Shown here piece by piece: positions 1 through 12,702 of a stretch of DNA of 64,000 nucleotides. Below the pieces are notes generated by a model. That model was given only the letters and a program-made list of their open reading frames with translations. It did not search any database and was not told the DNA's origin. Position 1 is the stretch's first letter; the number at the start of each line of letters is the position of its first letter. The position numbers were made by a program, and so were the translations under genes. The stretch comes from Chinchilla lanigera (Eukaryota > Chordata > Mammalia > Rodentia > Chinchillidae), in NCBI RefSeq assembly GCF_000276665.1, contig NW_004955447.1, positions 12,844,853 to 12,908,852 of the forward strand, given 5' to 3'.

Positions 1-215
1 TGACTTTGTATCCAGCTACACTGCTGAATTTGTTGATTAATTCAAGGAGTCTTCTTGTGGAGTTTTTGGGGTCTTCCATATAAAGCATCATGTCATCTGC
101 AAATAGTGATAGTTTTACTTCCTCCTTTCCTATCCTTATTCCTTTTATTTCTCTCTCCTGTCTAATTGCTCTGGCTAGTGGTTCCAGAACTATATTGAAC
201 AGGAGTGGTGAAGGT
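1..215 (-). mobile_element. L1 ORF2 fragment, reverse transcriptase region (decayed)
   Basis: Read on the minus strand this encodes the part of LINE-1 ORF2 around the RT catalytic motif: a '[15 protein letters not shown]'-like stretch lies near 50-115, followed by the conserved run leading to 'FSSVAGYKV'. The fragment runs off the left edge, so its 3' extent is unknown. At about 215 it abuts a second minus-strand L1 that begins with 3' UTR sequence. The two pieces are therefore not one colinear element. Confidence 0.85.
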
Positions 216-1455
216 GTTTTCAGTTTTATTTACTCTTTCTGATTCTTACACTAGGGAGACAAAATGATGTTTCCTCATGTGGGTCCAAATTATTTTACGT
301 ATGAGTATGGTCTTTAGTTGCATCCATTTACATATAAAAGCCTCAAGTTTATCTTTTTTATAGCTGAGTAATACTCTATTGTATAAAAATACATCATATT
401 ATCCATTCCTTGGTTGATGGGCATTTGGATTGTTTCCAAGATTTAGCTATGAAAAATTGTGCTGCTATAAACATATACCATATCACATATATTGCTGTGA
501 TATGATGTTTTTACTTCTTCTGGGAAAATACCCAGAAAGGAAATTACTGGGTTAAGTGGGACCTCTAATCCTAATTCTGTGAGGAGTCTCCACACTGATT
601 TCCACAGTAGTTTCACCAATATACAGTCTCACCAACAGTGGAGAAGGGTTGCTTTTTCTCAGAATTTATTATTACAGCTTCTCCAGAATTTATTATTAGT
701 TGATTTTTCTTATGATAGTCATTCTTTCTGGGGGTGAGATGAAATCTCAGTGTTGTTTACATTTGCATTTCTCGAATGACCATTGATATTAAACATTTTT
801 TCATATATTTATTCATCATTAATATTTCTTCATCTGAGAAGTGTATATTCAACCCAGATGCCCACTTTTGGATTGGGTCTTTGAATTTTGGGAGCCGGAT
901 TGTTTTTTTAATTCTTTATATATTCTAGATAGAAGTCCTTTGTCTGAGGGACTGTTGGCTAAAATTTTTTCCCAATTTGTGGATTTTCTTCTTACTCTCT
1001 TGGTGATTTCTTTCACTGTGCGAAAGCTTTTTAACAAGGTGAGATCCCAGTTGTTGATTCTTTGAAGTATTCACTGTGGAGTCTGGTTTTTGTTCATGAA
1101 CTCTCTGCCTGCCCCTGTATCTTCAAGACTTTTACCTACTTTCTCTTCCAGTAGATTTAGTGTTTCTGCTTTAATATTTAGATCTTTGACACATTTTGAC
1201 TTTAGTTTGGTGCATGGTGATAGACATGGATCTAGCTTCAGTTTTCAGCATGTAGAGAGCCAGTTTTTCCAGCACCATCTATTAAAGAGGCTGTCTTTCT
1301 TCCAATGAACATGTTTGGCCCCTTTGTCAAAGATAAGGTGGCTGAGTGTGTTTGTAGTTGTGTCTGCATCTTCTAATCTGTTCCATTGATCTTCAGGTCT
1401 GTTTTTGTTCCAGGACCATGCTGATTTTATCACAGTAGCTTTGTAGTATAATTTC
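216..1455 (-). mobile_element. 5'-truncated L1: 3' UTR and ORF2 C-terminal third
   Basis: The plus strand shows the classic antisense L1 order: the 3' UTR 'cttacactagggagac', then the ORF2 C-terminus with an 'IKK..YIYTMEYYSA'-type motif near 360-420, then the 'ctgctataaacatatac' block, then upstream ORF2 sequence to about 1450. The same order recurs at 30.5-31.7 kb, 55.0-55.3 kb and 58.2-58.5 kb. No long frame survives. The poly-A end is missing at the left junction with another L1 piece, which suggests rearrangement or loss of the tail. Confidence 0.85.
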
Positions 1456-1690
1456 AGACAGTGGAGAGGTTTACTTGGTTCACAGGTGTCTCTCAGGCAG
1501 GAGCATCATGAAAGAGGAGAACAGCAGAGAAAAGCTGCTTAGGCCCTGGCATCTTGGCAGTGGCAAAGGGAAGTAACACCAAAGCAGAAGGACTCAAGAG
1601 CCAGACACAGAGCCCGAGGCTATGCCTCTGTGACCTACCCAGAAGTGAGCTCCTGGCAGATTTGAAAGTTAGCACTCCACATTAACCGCA
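1456..1690 (-). repeat. Possible MaLR-type LTR remnant (antisense)
   Basis: The run 'gaggtttacttggttcaca' followed by a GC-richer, gene-free stretch resembles the antisense 3' end of MaLR LTRs ('tttatttggctcacagttc'). The match is short. The 60-residue minus-strand frame here (1493-1675) looks like chance in a GC-rich repeat. The assignment is tentative. Confidence 0.3.
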
Positions 1691-3045
1691 ACGTTTGTCC
1701 CTATGTGTACAAAAGAGAAAGTAAGTGTCTCATTCTAGGACACAAATGATTAACAAAGTATGTAATTACAAAATATTGTTTTTCAAAAGGCTCCAGCTCA
1801 AATTTTGAAGATGTTTTTGATATTTCACTAGGAATAGTGATACAATTGATGTATATGCCATTTACCAGTCATTAGTATTTTTGCTATTTTTACTATGTTT
1901 ACACAATTATATTTAACTTTTACAGTCATTTAACAAAAAAGTAAAAAGTTCAAAATAACCCAAAAACTAACCAAAAACTAAGTATTTCAAAATATATTTG
2001 GAAATAGTATTGCTTGTAAAGGAAAAACTGAAAGTTAAAAATTGTAGCAAAAGCACTATAAAGTTTTACACACTGCATTTACAATTTTAGGACTATAAAG
2101 CCTTTCCCCACAATATGTTATCTCAACTTGCAAAATTACTGAAGAATTTAGGTGAGAAATGTATGAGTGCTTAATTCAAGATAAGGTAAAAATAAATAAC
2201 ACTTTGTTCCAGGTTTTTAACATTTCCTTCTTGAAAGGTATTTTGTTAAGAAGTCCTTTCCCATATTGAAAATATACAATAGGCAATTCCTTGTTCTATT
2301 TATCCTACTTGAGGACTGGGGGTAAAATCAATACATAAAAAGGACAAATCAGCCTAGTTTATAAACAAATAATTTATACTCTCAATAAGTCAAATGATCA
2401 TGTTAAAAATGAATTAAATATTATCTAGAATCTTTTAGATATTCTCTTAAATTCAGATATAAACATAAGGCTATTACTCCTGTTATATCATGGAGGATTA
2501 TAAGATTTAAGTATTAGAATAATCTTAAACATCAGGTACCTAAAATGTCTTAGATTTAACTTGACTCTGTAAAACACTTGCAATGGTATTGTGCTATGAC
2601 TGATATATGGTTAATGTAGATGTACAATTACTCCAATCAAATTTAAATAAATACTCTTATTGAGAATGTTCTTGGCTGTAAGACCTAATGGTGGGAAAAT
2701 ATCATTTGCTTATTCAGTCTGGTAAAGTGCTTTGCAACTATGAGTGCAATGGTGTATTTTCTTAATGCTATTACCGTTTGTTCCTTGGGTCATTATTGAG
2801 AATATATTGTAAGGTAACTCAGAAACTCATCTGTACAAAGATGCAAGAACATTTTTTTTGTTGTTTTCCCTAGCTTTTATGTGGCTGTTTTTCACAGAAA
2901 ATTTAATTATACCTAGCATAAAAATAACTAAAATGCAAATAAACTCTAGTGAATTAGCTTAGGGCAAAATAAAACATATCACTAAATAGTTCCGCTGTTA
3001 AGCCAGGGATTTAATCAGGTTACACACTCTATAGCCCCTTATCTC
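1691..3045. other. AT-rich unique sequence, no feature seen
   Basis: No frame above 60 codons, no repeat that I recognise and no splice-flanked coding segment. Base composition is strongly A+T rich throughout. Confidence 0.6.
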
Positions 3046-3049
3046 ACTC

Positions 3050-5640
3050 CCTTTCCTGTTGCTATATTTGACTGCCACAGACTAAGTAATTTACAAAGAA
3101 CAAAGATTTACCAAGCTCATGGTTCTGGAAAGTAGGAAGTCCAGGAACGTAGAGCTGACATCCAGTGACTGCCTTCTTGCTAGGACAGAGGGTAAGAGGA
3201 GCAAGTGTGCTACAGTGAGTTGGGCCCTCCCTATGCCCGCTGTGGGAACTTTTTACAATGTAACGCTATCAGCCTCTGTGTATTATGTGCAGGTCTGATG
3301 TAACTCTGTAATATAATTCATACCCAACCAGACTGCAGAATGTCACTTATTGCCCAAATAAAGGGACAAAGACACAAAAGTTGTATAAAGGGTGCATCTT
3401 GGTGCTCAACATTTGGCTATGCAGCTGCTGAGTCAGTGCAGGCACAAGCAAAGGGGCATCCTGGGAGAAGCCTCAGTGCCCAGTCTCTACAGGAAAACCC
3501 ACAGCAAAGCTAGCACAGGTTTCTCTTCCTCTTTAAAGTCACTAATGCCGTTAAGAGAATCCCATAGTCTGAGCTCATCTAATCAGAATTACCTCCTAAT
3601 GTCCCCCTTTCAAAACCAGGAAGATAAATTTTGGGCTAAGTTGTAAGTATGTGCCATTCTGAGTACACACGCTGTGTGTGGCCACCAGAATTCATGTCGT
3701 TACGCATTCATTCAACAGTCCTGAAGGCTTACCTCATTCTACCACTTACTCAAAAGTCCAAAGTCCACCATCTCAGCTCAATCAGATGTCAGTGAGACAC
3801 AAGGCACACTGCATTTTGAGGTAAGCCCCTTACCTGCGAGTATCTATGTCTCAAACAATGTTAGAGGACATTTCCATTAAAACAAAAAGAGTACGGGGTC
3901 CCCAAAAGTCTACAATTCAACAAGGAAAACTATGATAAATCTTAAAGCTGGAAAATAGTCTCCTGTGACTTTACAGCCCCAATCTCCTACCACACTGGTG
4001 CAGGGATTGGAGCTCCAAGGTCACCGAGGGCCCCACGCCCTAGGCTCAGCACAGCCTCACTTCTCTCATGCTGGAGAGGAGTGCTCCTGTTGACCACGCG
4101 GGTGCTGCGGCTGAAAGCTCTATGACCCTAGAGACTCAGCCCTGCACCTGGATTTTAGCTTCTCTAAGCTTTGCCCCATTGGAGGCTCTTCACCCTAAGA
4201 CAGGTTCTTTCTGGGCCTCAGGCTGGTCCGTACATCCTTCGAAATCTGGATAGAGAAATCTATGCCTCCACAGTACTAGGACCCTTGCATGCATGCAGAC
4301 ATATCACCACACATATGCCCCTAAGGTGTTAGGACCTAACCTGCCAGAGAGGTGGCCTGGATTGCTGAGTTGGACACATATGAAGTGACTAGGGAGCATT
4401 ATCCTAGAATTCAGGAAGCAGAGACCCAGCGGGTCTTTGGGAAGAGTGAGCAGGGATGGGGTGTTATAGGTCAGTCCACAGACATGATTCCGCCCTCCCA
4501 GAGCTCTGTGCCAGGGGTGGGAGGGAAGCTTCCGGGTCTGCAATGTGTGTCTGTATGCCCTGTGTCCGTACTAGTGTCTCACCACCACACCCTTTCGTTC
4601 TCTTTCTCCTGAACGCTTTCTCCACCCCAGACTCTTTCCCAATTTGTTTTCCTTTGCTTCCCTTTTAATTATAAATTCTAACATCCAATTATCCTTTTCT
4701 ATCATTTTTATCATTTTACTTAAGCAGTTAAAAATAGTTATTTAAGTAGAACTCCCTACTGCTTAGATATTTCCTTCATCAGTTTATTTTATAACTCCTA
4801 ACATGTGCATTTCCCAAAGTCTGAGAACTTTTTACAATGTAGGGCTGTCAGTGTCTGAGATACAGACATAACTTTATCAAGTTCTTTGTCACTGTGTGCC
4901 AAGGATGGCCTTTTCTCCAGTTTACAGTCCCTATGCTTCATTTTTGTCTGGGACTCCACCAGATTGATGCTATTTCTGGCAGCTTTCTACTCATTTTTTT
5001 AGTATGTGTGTCGCTGAAGTAAGCACAGCTTTCTAGTCATGACCATGGATAATCTCTCCACATTTCTCTAATCTTCTCTTCTGAGCTATGAATCACTCAG
5101 CAGAGAACCTTACTTGAATTACAACTAATGATCCATTCAAGGCAATATAGTTTTTCTTCCAGCATTCACTTATACTGCTCTGGCTTCTACACATTATCAG
5201 CTGCAAAACTACTTCCACCTTTTCAGGTGTTTGTACAGCAAAAGCCTACTCTTTGTACCATATTTTATTTTTATTTTATTTTTTGCCTTAGTCCAATACG
5301 ATAACTGCCAACATAGACTGGATAATTTATAAAGAGCAGAACGGCATTTCAGCTCATAGCTCTAGAAGGTGGAAATGTGCCCAGCATCTTGGAAGGGTCT
5401 CCTTGAGGCACCAGTTCCTCAGAGGCGTCTCAGGGTGACAAAGACAGCAGCCTGCCTCAGGTCTCTCCTCTTCTGATGACACCAATGCAGTGATGACGGC
5501 CTCTGTATCACGATCTCATTTAATATTAACCATTCCCCAAAGCCCTCGCCTCCACCATTACCGTGCACGTTTACGGATTTAGTTTCTCGATATTTGAATT
5601 TTAGTGGGGCATCTGCAAAATCTAGCACCCTTCTACTGAA
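3050..5640 (-). mobile_element. MaLR-type LTR retroelement (MST/THE1-like), both LTRs and non-coding interior
   Basis: Read antisense, 3050-3725 is an LTR: 'ccacagactaagtaattt', then 'gctcatggttctgga', then 'attacctcctaatgtcccc', in the MST/MLT order. About 3222-3518 of it is unlike an LTR and may be an insertion. 3725-5280 matches the non-coding MaLR interior by its familiar order: the tract at 4000-4260, 'ccaaggatggccttttctcc' near 4900, and 'tttgtaccatattttatt' just before the second LTR. 5282-5640 is the other LTR, from 'ctggataatttataaagagc' to 'gggcatctgcaaaatctagca'. The interior codes for nothing, as is normal for MaLRs. The LTRs have diverged heavily, so the insertion is old. The subfamily is uncertain. 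Confidence 0.65.
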
Positions 5641-6249
5641 CCACTAAACATGCATCCTAAAATGATGACTTGTTATTTTAAGTGAATTTTCCAAAAATTA
5701 AAATTCTTTGTAAAGCAGGCTTTACAGGTTAGGTATAAAAGGAAGGACATATTTTTGTGAAGTTTTTCAACAAACTTTGTAGTGAACAAAGCTTATGCCG
5801 ACTATGGCAAACATTTTAGGGACTAAGGGCCCCAACTGCAACCCAAACCCAATTATTTACCATAAAGCTCCAACACTGCCATTAAACCTGCACATTGAGA
5901 TTTCACTTTAGAAAGAACAACGTGGTTTCTTAGCTCGTGTGGAAACAGAGAAGGCTGCGCATGCCCGTGGCGGCACCCGTGCCACAGATTCGCCGTCGTG
6001 GGCTTATACTGTTACATTGATTATGTACCAGATATAGTTCTAATTTCTACTAGAAAATTAAATTTTTGGATTTTCAGGGCTAGTTTGTTTTTTTGTTGTT
6101 GTTTTTTTTTGGCAATAGACATCATTCTCTTTCTGTATTATGGGCCCTGTAACAATCTTAGAAGCCGGGCACAATGACACTCTCATCTTTACTAGTATGT
6201 AATTATAGAGTATATTGTTTCTTTCTTAGAGCAACTTAGTTGTTAGATC
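5641..6249. other. Unassigned sequence with a small CpG-containing patch
   Basis: Mostly AT rich. A short GC-richer stretch at about 5950-6000 contains several CpGs, unusual for this window, but no promoter architecture or frame accompanies it. Possibly an eroded repeat that I cannot name. Confidence 0.4.
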
Positions 6250-7115
6250 CTGTAGTGGATTGACAACCGGTGGTCAACTTATAACCCCCAGCTGAACTGG
6301 GTAAGTGTGGTGCTGGGTGTGGGAGGCCCACCTGGGGACTGTTACCAGCAGCATAAGAGGCAGACCTGGAGAAGAAGCTAGGCTGTTGGGAGCTGGGAGA
6401 GGTGGTTGGGAGCTGGTACAAGCTGTAAGGAGCTGTTGGTTGTTTTGGAGGAGCTGCTCGTGCTGGCTTTCCTGATGAACTTGGCTGTTTTCATCCTCTG
6501 AGGAGCTTGGGACCTATTTGGCACTGAAAATAGCTTTGGTTCACTTTGGGGGAGCTCTGGTCCTCACTTTGAACATAACTTTCTGGCTCCAGAGGGAAAG
6601 ATGGTACATTGCTGGTCTCCTGGAGTAGCTTGCTGCGTTGGCTTCCCTGATGGGAACTCAGCCACCTTGATCATCAGAGGAGGTCAGGACATCATTGTTG
6701 CTGAGGATGGCTGTGGTACCATTCAGGAGAGCTCTGGTTCTTCTGAGCATTGCTTCCTGGCTCCAGTGCAGATCCCTCAGCCTGCTAGCACAGATCCTTC
6801 ATCCCGCTGGCACAGACTTCCTAGATTCCACCACTGACCTTTGGGCCTTCACAACAGATCCGTGAAACAGGTCTGCATGAGACATTGTTGTGGGCTCTGG
6901 GCCTCCAGTTGGATTCGTGGGAGGCATTGTTATGAGATCTAGGTATTCAGCTGGACTCATGCAGGACATCTCCATGGGGTCCAGGCCCTCAGCTGGATTC
7001 CTTGGTCTTAGTGTGTGGACAGATTTCCTGTACTCTCTTGTATATAGTTCTTTGGGTGACTATTATAAATAATCATATAAAATATGTGTCCTATATTATA
7101 TTGTTGCCCTTGCAA
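6250..7115 (+). mobile_element. Unnamed LTR-like interspersed repeat, copy 1
   Basis: This block is homologous to the reverse complement of 32776-33344. Shared landmarks in order are 'gctgaggatggctgtggt', 'cctcagcctgctggcac' (one base different here), 'cagatccttcat', the 'cctccagttg' segment and the 3' end 'ctttgggtgactattata'. It begins 'tgtagtggattgac', and copy 2 begins 'tgtgaggggactgg', so a TG...CA LTR is plausible. Copy 1 is longer because of an internal tandem duplication at about 6452-6770. The frames at 6601-6837 and 6890-7072 have no counterpart coding signal and are treated as chance. The family name is not known to me; an ERV solo LTR is the preferred reading. Confidence 0.6.
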
Positions 7116-8380
7116 AATAAGCCCCAAACCATGACAGATCTCAAAGAAGTCATACATGCTCTCTTTAAGGCTTTTTGCTTCTATTGCATTTTAAGTAAAT
7201 TATTCTATGTTTTCCCAAAAAAGGATGGCCTTTTTTAATGCAACATCACAAAATTTTATAATTTAGCGAATATGATATTGAAAGTGAAGTAAAGGACAAA
7301 ATAGGATAAATTAGGGGGGAAAAAAACATGATGACTTTCCAGTTTTCCAGAAAATTCAGTCTAACCCAATAATAATAAAAATCATCTGCTCTATTTATAT
7401 TATAACTGCATGTGGGCATATTATCAATAATTTTAAATACTCTAGTAAGATAAATGAGAGAAGAATATCCTGTCAAACAAAATATGAGAGCAGATACATA
7501 TGTCCCTGAACATACTAAAATACAGGCTGATCCCATTGTGTGACCAAGAAATAGTGACTTACTGGTCAAAATGAAAGTATTATTTTAGAAAAAGCAATGA
7601 TATTCTAGTATAATTTGAATTCACATTACTATATTAAACTCTCCTGAGTAGGCCATACCTAAACCTGTTTAATTCATTAGAAACAGTTTTACTGAGTTTA
7701 CTTACCTAAAGTAAAGAGCTCAAATTATGGCTACTGCCTTGATGGAGAAAAACACACTATTGCATTAAACAAATACAAAGATAATAGGATTTGCTCATCA
7801 TTGAGAAAGATTGACTGGTAAACCATGTATAAGTTTTACAGTGAGATCAATATGACCAAAAGCATAGTTTACTACACATTAGTCTAAGTAAAAATTTATT
7901 CTTCTCCTCCAGCATTATTCTGCTCATTTATTTATTTTTCCATTTCTTTATTGAATATGTATCGTCAGTCTTCTATATAACAGGAGATCCAATCTGCTTT
8001 ATTTTTTGAATTGCAATTTAAAAGTTTAGATGACTGTCACTTATTCAAAAACATCTAGTTTAAGAAAAGTCTAATGAGAAAGATATGAAAATGAATATAA
8101 ACATCATTACATGGATATTCACACATTCATTCATTAACTCATTCACAACATGTACTTGTTAGGTGATACCGAAACTTCTTTGAGCCAGAGATACATAGAT
8201 TTCAAAAAAATTAGTCTATACTCACATAAGCTTTGGTTTAGTAAAAAGATAGATTATGAATAATTAACTAAGCTAATAATTATATATGAGATGTATATCT
8301 TCTTCAAACAAATGAAGTAGGTTATAACATATGAATACTGAACTTCCCAAGGCAAAAATTAAAAGTGAAACAAACATATG
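7116..8380. other. AT-rich unique sequence
   Basis: No repeat or gene recognised. The 107-residue minus-strand frame at 7246-7569 is hydrophobic and biased by the AT-rich template. It has no recognisable domain and no support as a gene. Confidence 0.5.
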
Positions 8381-8382
8381 CT

Positions 8383-8455
8383 AGAAGGCTCTCTCTGTGT
8401 CTGTCTGTCTTCCTCTCTGTGTCTTCCTCTCTTTTTGTCTGTCTCTCTCATTATG
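8383..8455. repeat. Degenerate (TCTG/TCTC)n microsatellite
   Basis: A pyrimidine-rich run of tctg and tctc units interrupted by 'ttcctc' blocks. Confidence 0.7.
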
Positions 8456-8774
8456 GAGATTAATAGAACAGAAAACAGAAAAAAGTACACAAGAGTGAGA
8501 AAGTGCACAGTAATAAGGTCGTATCTGAACAACTGCAGAAATTAAGAAAAGAGAGCCACTGATGCACACAGGGGAGGTAGTCAGCGTTCGGAATCTCTGG
8601 TTCAAGTTGCGGTGGCAGGAATGTGAAGGAGCACGCTAGAAACAAGCGCTCGCTAGTACGCAAGGGGAGACTGTCAAAGAGAGCAACGCAACCTGATTAC
8701 CCACCTCTCTTTTCCTCTGTGGACAGACAGTAATTTCAAGCTTTCTTTACAGAGTCATCTTGTGAGTTAGAGGC

Positions 8775-9150
8775 TGTCATGGTTACTCTTCTCTCACTGC
8801 TGAAGCAAAATACTCAACACCCAAAATTAAGGAAGGAAATGTTTATTTAGCTCACAGTTTGTGGAGGTTTCAGTCCATAATCAGCTCGCTTCAAGGCAGG
8901 GTGGCATATGGCAGAGGGCCACCATTCATAGTGGTGGAAAACAGCAAAAGCAACAACCGCCAAAAAGGGAGGAGTGGCAGCAAGCAACCTCTTCCCTCCC
9001 TTACACTGTATGCAAACTACCCACCCCAGGGCAGGTGTAGCACTCATACCCATAATCCCACATTGGACCACGAATCAATCATAAACTCTAGAGGCCCACC
9101 CCATGACTGCAAGAGGCTTTAGGGGACATCCAGACACAAACCATAATGAG
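8775..9150 (-). repeat. MaLR/ORR1-like solo LTR (antisense)
   Basis: The plus strand shows the reverse of a MaLR LTR 3' end, 'aaggaaatgtttatttagct' then 'cacagtttgtggagg'. The GC-richer LTR body follows, ending near 'aaaccataatgag'. The other MaLR LTRs in the window (12703-13093, 16360-16720, 40110-40555) share the same parts. The overlapping frames at 8847-9122 are LTR-derived chance frames. Confidence 0.6.
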
Positions 9151-12100
9151 TCTAAGGAAAGTGCATGCACCCTGTGGTCAATGCTCCCTCTCAGGAATGC
9201 ACATGGGCTCCTCCCAACTGGAGGGCGTGTGAGATGGACTTACCTCAGAAGCCACAGGCTTGGCAATGTGGAGTACAGTGCAACAGGGGCTTGGACACCC
9301 TTTATTACTTGGCAAAGAAATTCGCATTCATCGAAGATATTTATTTTTAAATTTACACAAATAAGAAATCCAACTATGTAGGTCACTGAAATTTGAGACG
9401 TTTCTGTTAGATCTATGAGCAGTACCAAAGCTAACACAGACAAGGCTAGAGTGGGTGAACGGGTCATCAGATTGTTTCAGAAACTTAGGCGATTGCAGAT
9501 CCTCACCTTCAAGTTTGACCTTCTTTAGCTTGCACTGCCCTGTTTTTTCCACAATACTTATCAAGTTGCAGCATAAAACATTTTAACAGTTGTTTTCAGA
9601 ACCTATCTCTAGCAAGAGATGGATTGCAGTACAAGCTCCATAAATACAGAGATATCTGTCTCTTCTGTTCCATGACCTATCTGAATCACCCAAATCAAAT
9701 TATTTTATATAAATACAGCATTGCTCAGTAACATCTCAGAGCTTATTTCAAAGAAAAATGATTATATCATATTAAATGAAATAATTTGTTATCAAATATC
9801 ATTAAAAAACATAAAACAAAACTGGTGTAATTTAATACTTTATACAAATATTGTAAAAAGATATAGTGAAAGTGGTCAAAAAGCTTATAAAACATGTCTT
9901 CTTGGTTTTTTTTTCCCTTAGGTACTTTTACTTTTTAGATCAGTATAGACTTAACTCCTAAGCACAGAAATCAGCAGACCTTTTCCACACTGTAATGCCT
10001 TAGAAATTAGACCCTACATATCTACCACTTTTCTCCTTTGCAAAGTAAAGAAAAAATTCTTGCATTGTTGAATAAAACTACCACATCTTAAAAGAATTTG
10101 ATAATACATATGTTAAAAGACAATCATACATTGGTAGTATTGTAATTTACAGCATTCATTCAGGAATTGCTAGAATATATAGGTTTATAAAATTACATAC
10201 TGGAAGAATTTAAAATGGCAACTGTATTATATTTTTTTTTAAAGAGATTTGGAGTAAAACCATGACAAGAAAATTTGTAGTTTCCAAACTTTTCCTTTAT
10301 TTGAAGAAGGATACACTCTATGAAGGAAGAGGAAATGGTACTATTTCCTAAAGTACAATAACCTGAGAGTAATAGGAGCTAACCTTAATAACAGCTATAG
10401 TGCTATTCCTAAGGAATGATCCAAGCTTGTGGAAGAATGTCAGAAAGAGAACGCATTCTCCTAACATTTCCAAAAAATGTGCCCTTTCAGCATTTTACAA
10501 ATGTTCTCATTTACTTAACTTGTTTTTCTTTTCATCTCGTACAATTTCATTCCCATCACCCTGGAGAAAGAAATGACAGGTTTTTTAAAGTGCTGTAATC
10601 TAATTTGTACCACATGTCCAGGGCATGGTTAAAACAGAGATCATTTCTGTTTTCTGTCTGTTGCCTTTTCTGTTCCTCCTTGTTCCAACTTTCCTGCTGG
10701 AATTTGATCTGAAATGTGTCCACAGCAAACAAAAAATTTCTCCATGCATAATAGTTATTTATGATAGAACTCACAGTTTTCAAAAAAGAGAAGCAAACAT
10801 ATTGAACAAGAGCTTGAAAGAAATACCGGTACAGGGAAAAGAATGACATATAATTTAATCAGTATCAAATAATAGAATTATTGAATAATGGGCCAGGTAT
10901 TAAGACAATAAGGGAGACAACAGCTCCTCAATATTTTTTTTATTTTAATGGATAATCACAGGATTTGAAAATAAAACATAAATATATAAATTTGCAAAAT
11001 AATGATTAGTCGTAAATTAAAATGAAAATAAGATGTAGAACTTCATGAATGTCTTGGGTAACGGTTATAATATTCTGTTTAAAATGAGGCAACTAATTTC
11101 CTCTGTTATATAAGAAAAATCTGAACCTCACATAAAACTGATGGGAGAAATAGTTGTTTTTAAAATATTCATTATCTGATGGAAAAGCTTTATTTTAATA
11201 ATTCTCAAAAGTATGAATTTCTATCTGTAATATTTTTCTAATGATTACTATGTAGTGGAAACTTTTAATGGACTTGCAAAGAAAGCAAACATTGAAGAAT
11301 TGCTTTCTAGAAAACTAATAATATTTTCTTATTTAGTTGCAGAAATATTTTATTCTGAGATGAACTTAGGGTTTAAAAAACAATAAAACCTACTTAAACA
11401 TCTGACTCCATCATGCACCAGCTCTACAACTCCAAGCAATCACTTTGCTTCTTCAGGCTTAGTTTCTGAATTCAGTAAAAGAAATAATTTTAATTACTTT
11501 TTATTATTGTAAAGATTGATTAAAATGATTAATAAAAAAGGCTTGAGACATAACAGACCCTCTGTAAATATAAAACATTATTAATTAAAGTAAATCCAAG
11601 ATATTAAGCCTAATTCTTTAGCCAAAATTTCATGTTTTCTCACAAAAAAAAAAAAAACAGAGAAGCACCAATGAGGCTTTAGATACTGCTATTTAAATGG
11701 CTTGTTTGGGTACAGTTACAGGAAAAAACTAGATTTGGGAGAACATACTGTAGTTTCATCAGTTTTCCCAAAGCTAGGCTTGACCAAAAATATCCATTAA
11801 GAAGAATGTGTCAAGCATTAAGATAAGCACCAATATAATTTTAAATTTCTGTATAATTCATTTTTCTACAATTTTCTCATTGTAGTTACTGTCAAAATTA
11901 CATGGTTTCAGGACTTCAAGCTGTACATCTGGGTAACTGTGATCTGAAAAGTGCTTATACCTGTGCCTGCCACACCATGTACTTCCCAGAGGTACATATA
12001 GAGGCAGAAAAATGGGGGAGAGGTCACATTTACACAGGCTTACCCAGAGGCAGAGAGATACACAGCACACAACACCTGTCTACCTGCAAGGACAGATGCG

Positions 12101-12702
12101 AAGACAGATAATGGCACTTATATCCTTAGTGGGAAATTTTAAACAAAGTAGAGATCCTGACTTGAGAATTTTTCATGGAAATGCGCTTCAGCATATACTA
12201 ATCTATTCTAGAATATTATCTGACTTTGCTTTTCATCTAGAAAAGTCAGACAAAAACTGCTCTCCAAAACAACGTGTTTCCACTTCTTGATTTGCACATG
12301 GAGACACAGATATGTAATATTACTAATCAGTTTTAAAAGTTGAGGAAATTTCATACATGCAGAAAGAGAACTGAACTGTGTCAGTTTTATTTCTTTAATG
12401 AATAATGTTTTTAAAATGCTCAAATTTCATAACCTAGACTGGCTTCTTTAAGAACCAGGTCATAATAGAAGCACTGAAATCAGAAGAGGAAGCTTTTCCT
12501 TTTTTTTATTTTTTTTTATTGCTGTTTTGTTTTTCAGCGAAGTAGTATTTTGTCTTCAATATCTGTAATTTCCTAAGTATTTTCTTCTCTGTAAAAAGTT
12601 ACATATTTCTTTTTCTTTACAACCTAGAAATAATAGCACTAGAAAAATTTTGGATGTTCAGAAAAGGAAAAAAACTATAATTTAAAAAGTTTTGGTTCTA
12701 GA
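9151..12702. other. AT-rich unique sequence, no gene or clear repeat
   Basis: Includes a poly-A run near 11644 and low-complexity AT stretches. Frames of 60-97 codons occur on both strands, often overlapping each other (for example 10556-10849 minus and 10625-10846 plus), which is the pattern of chance frames. No conserved domain, splice context or RNA gene seen. Confidence 0.5.
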
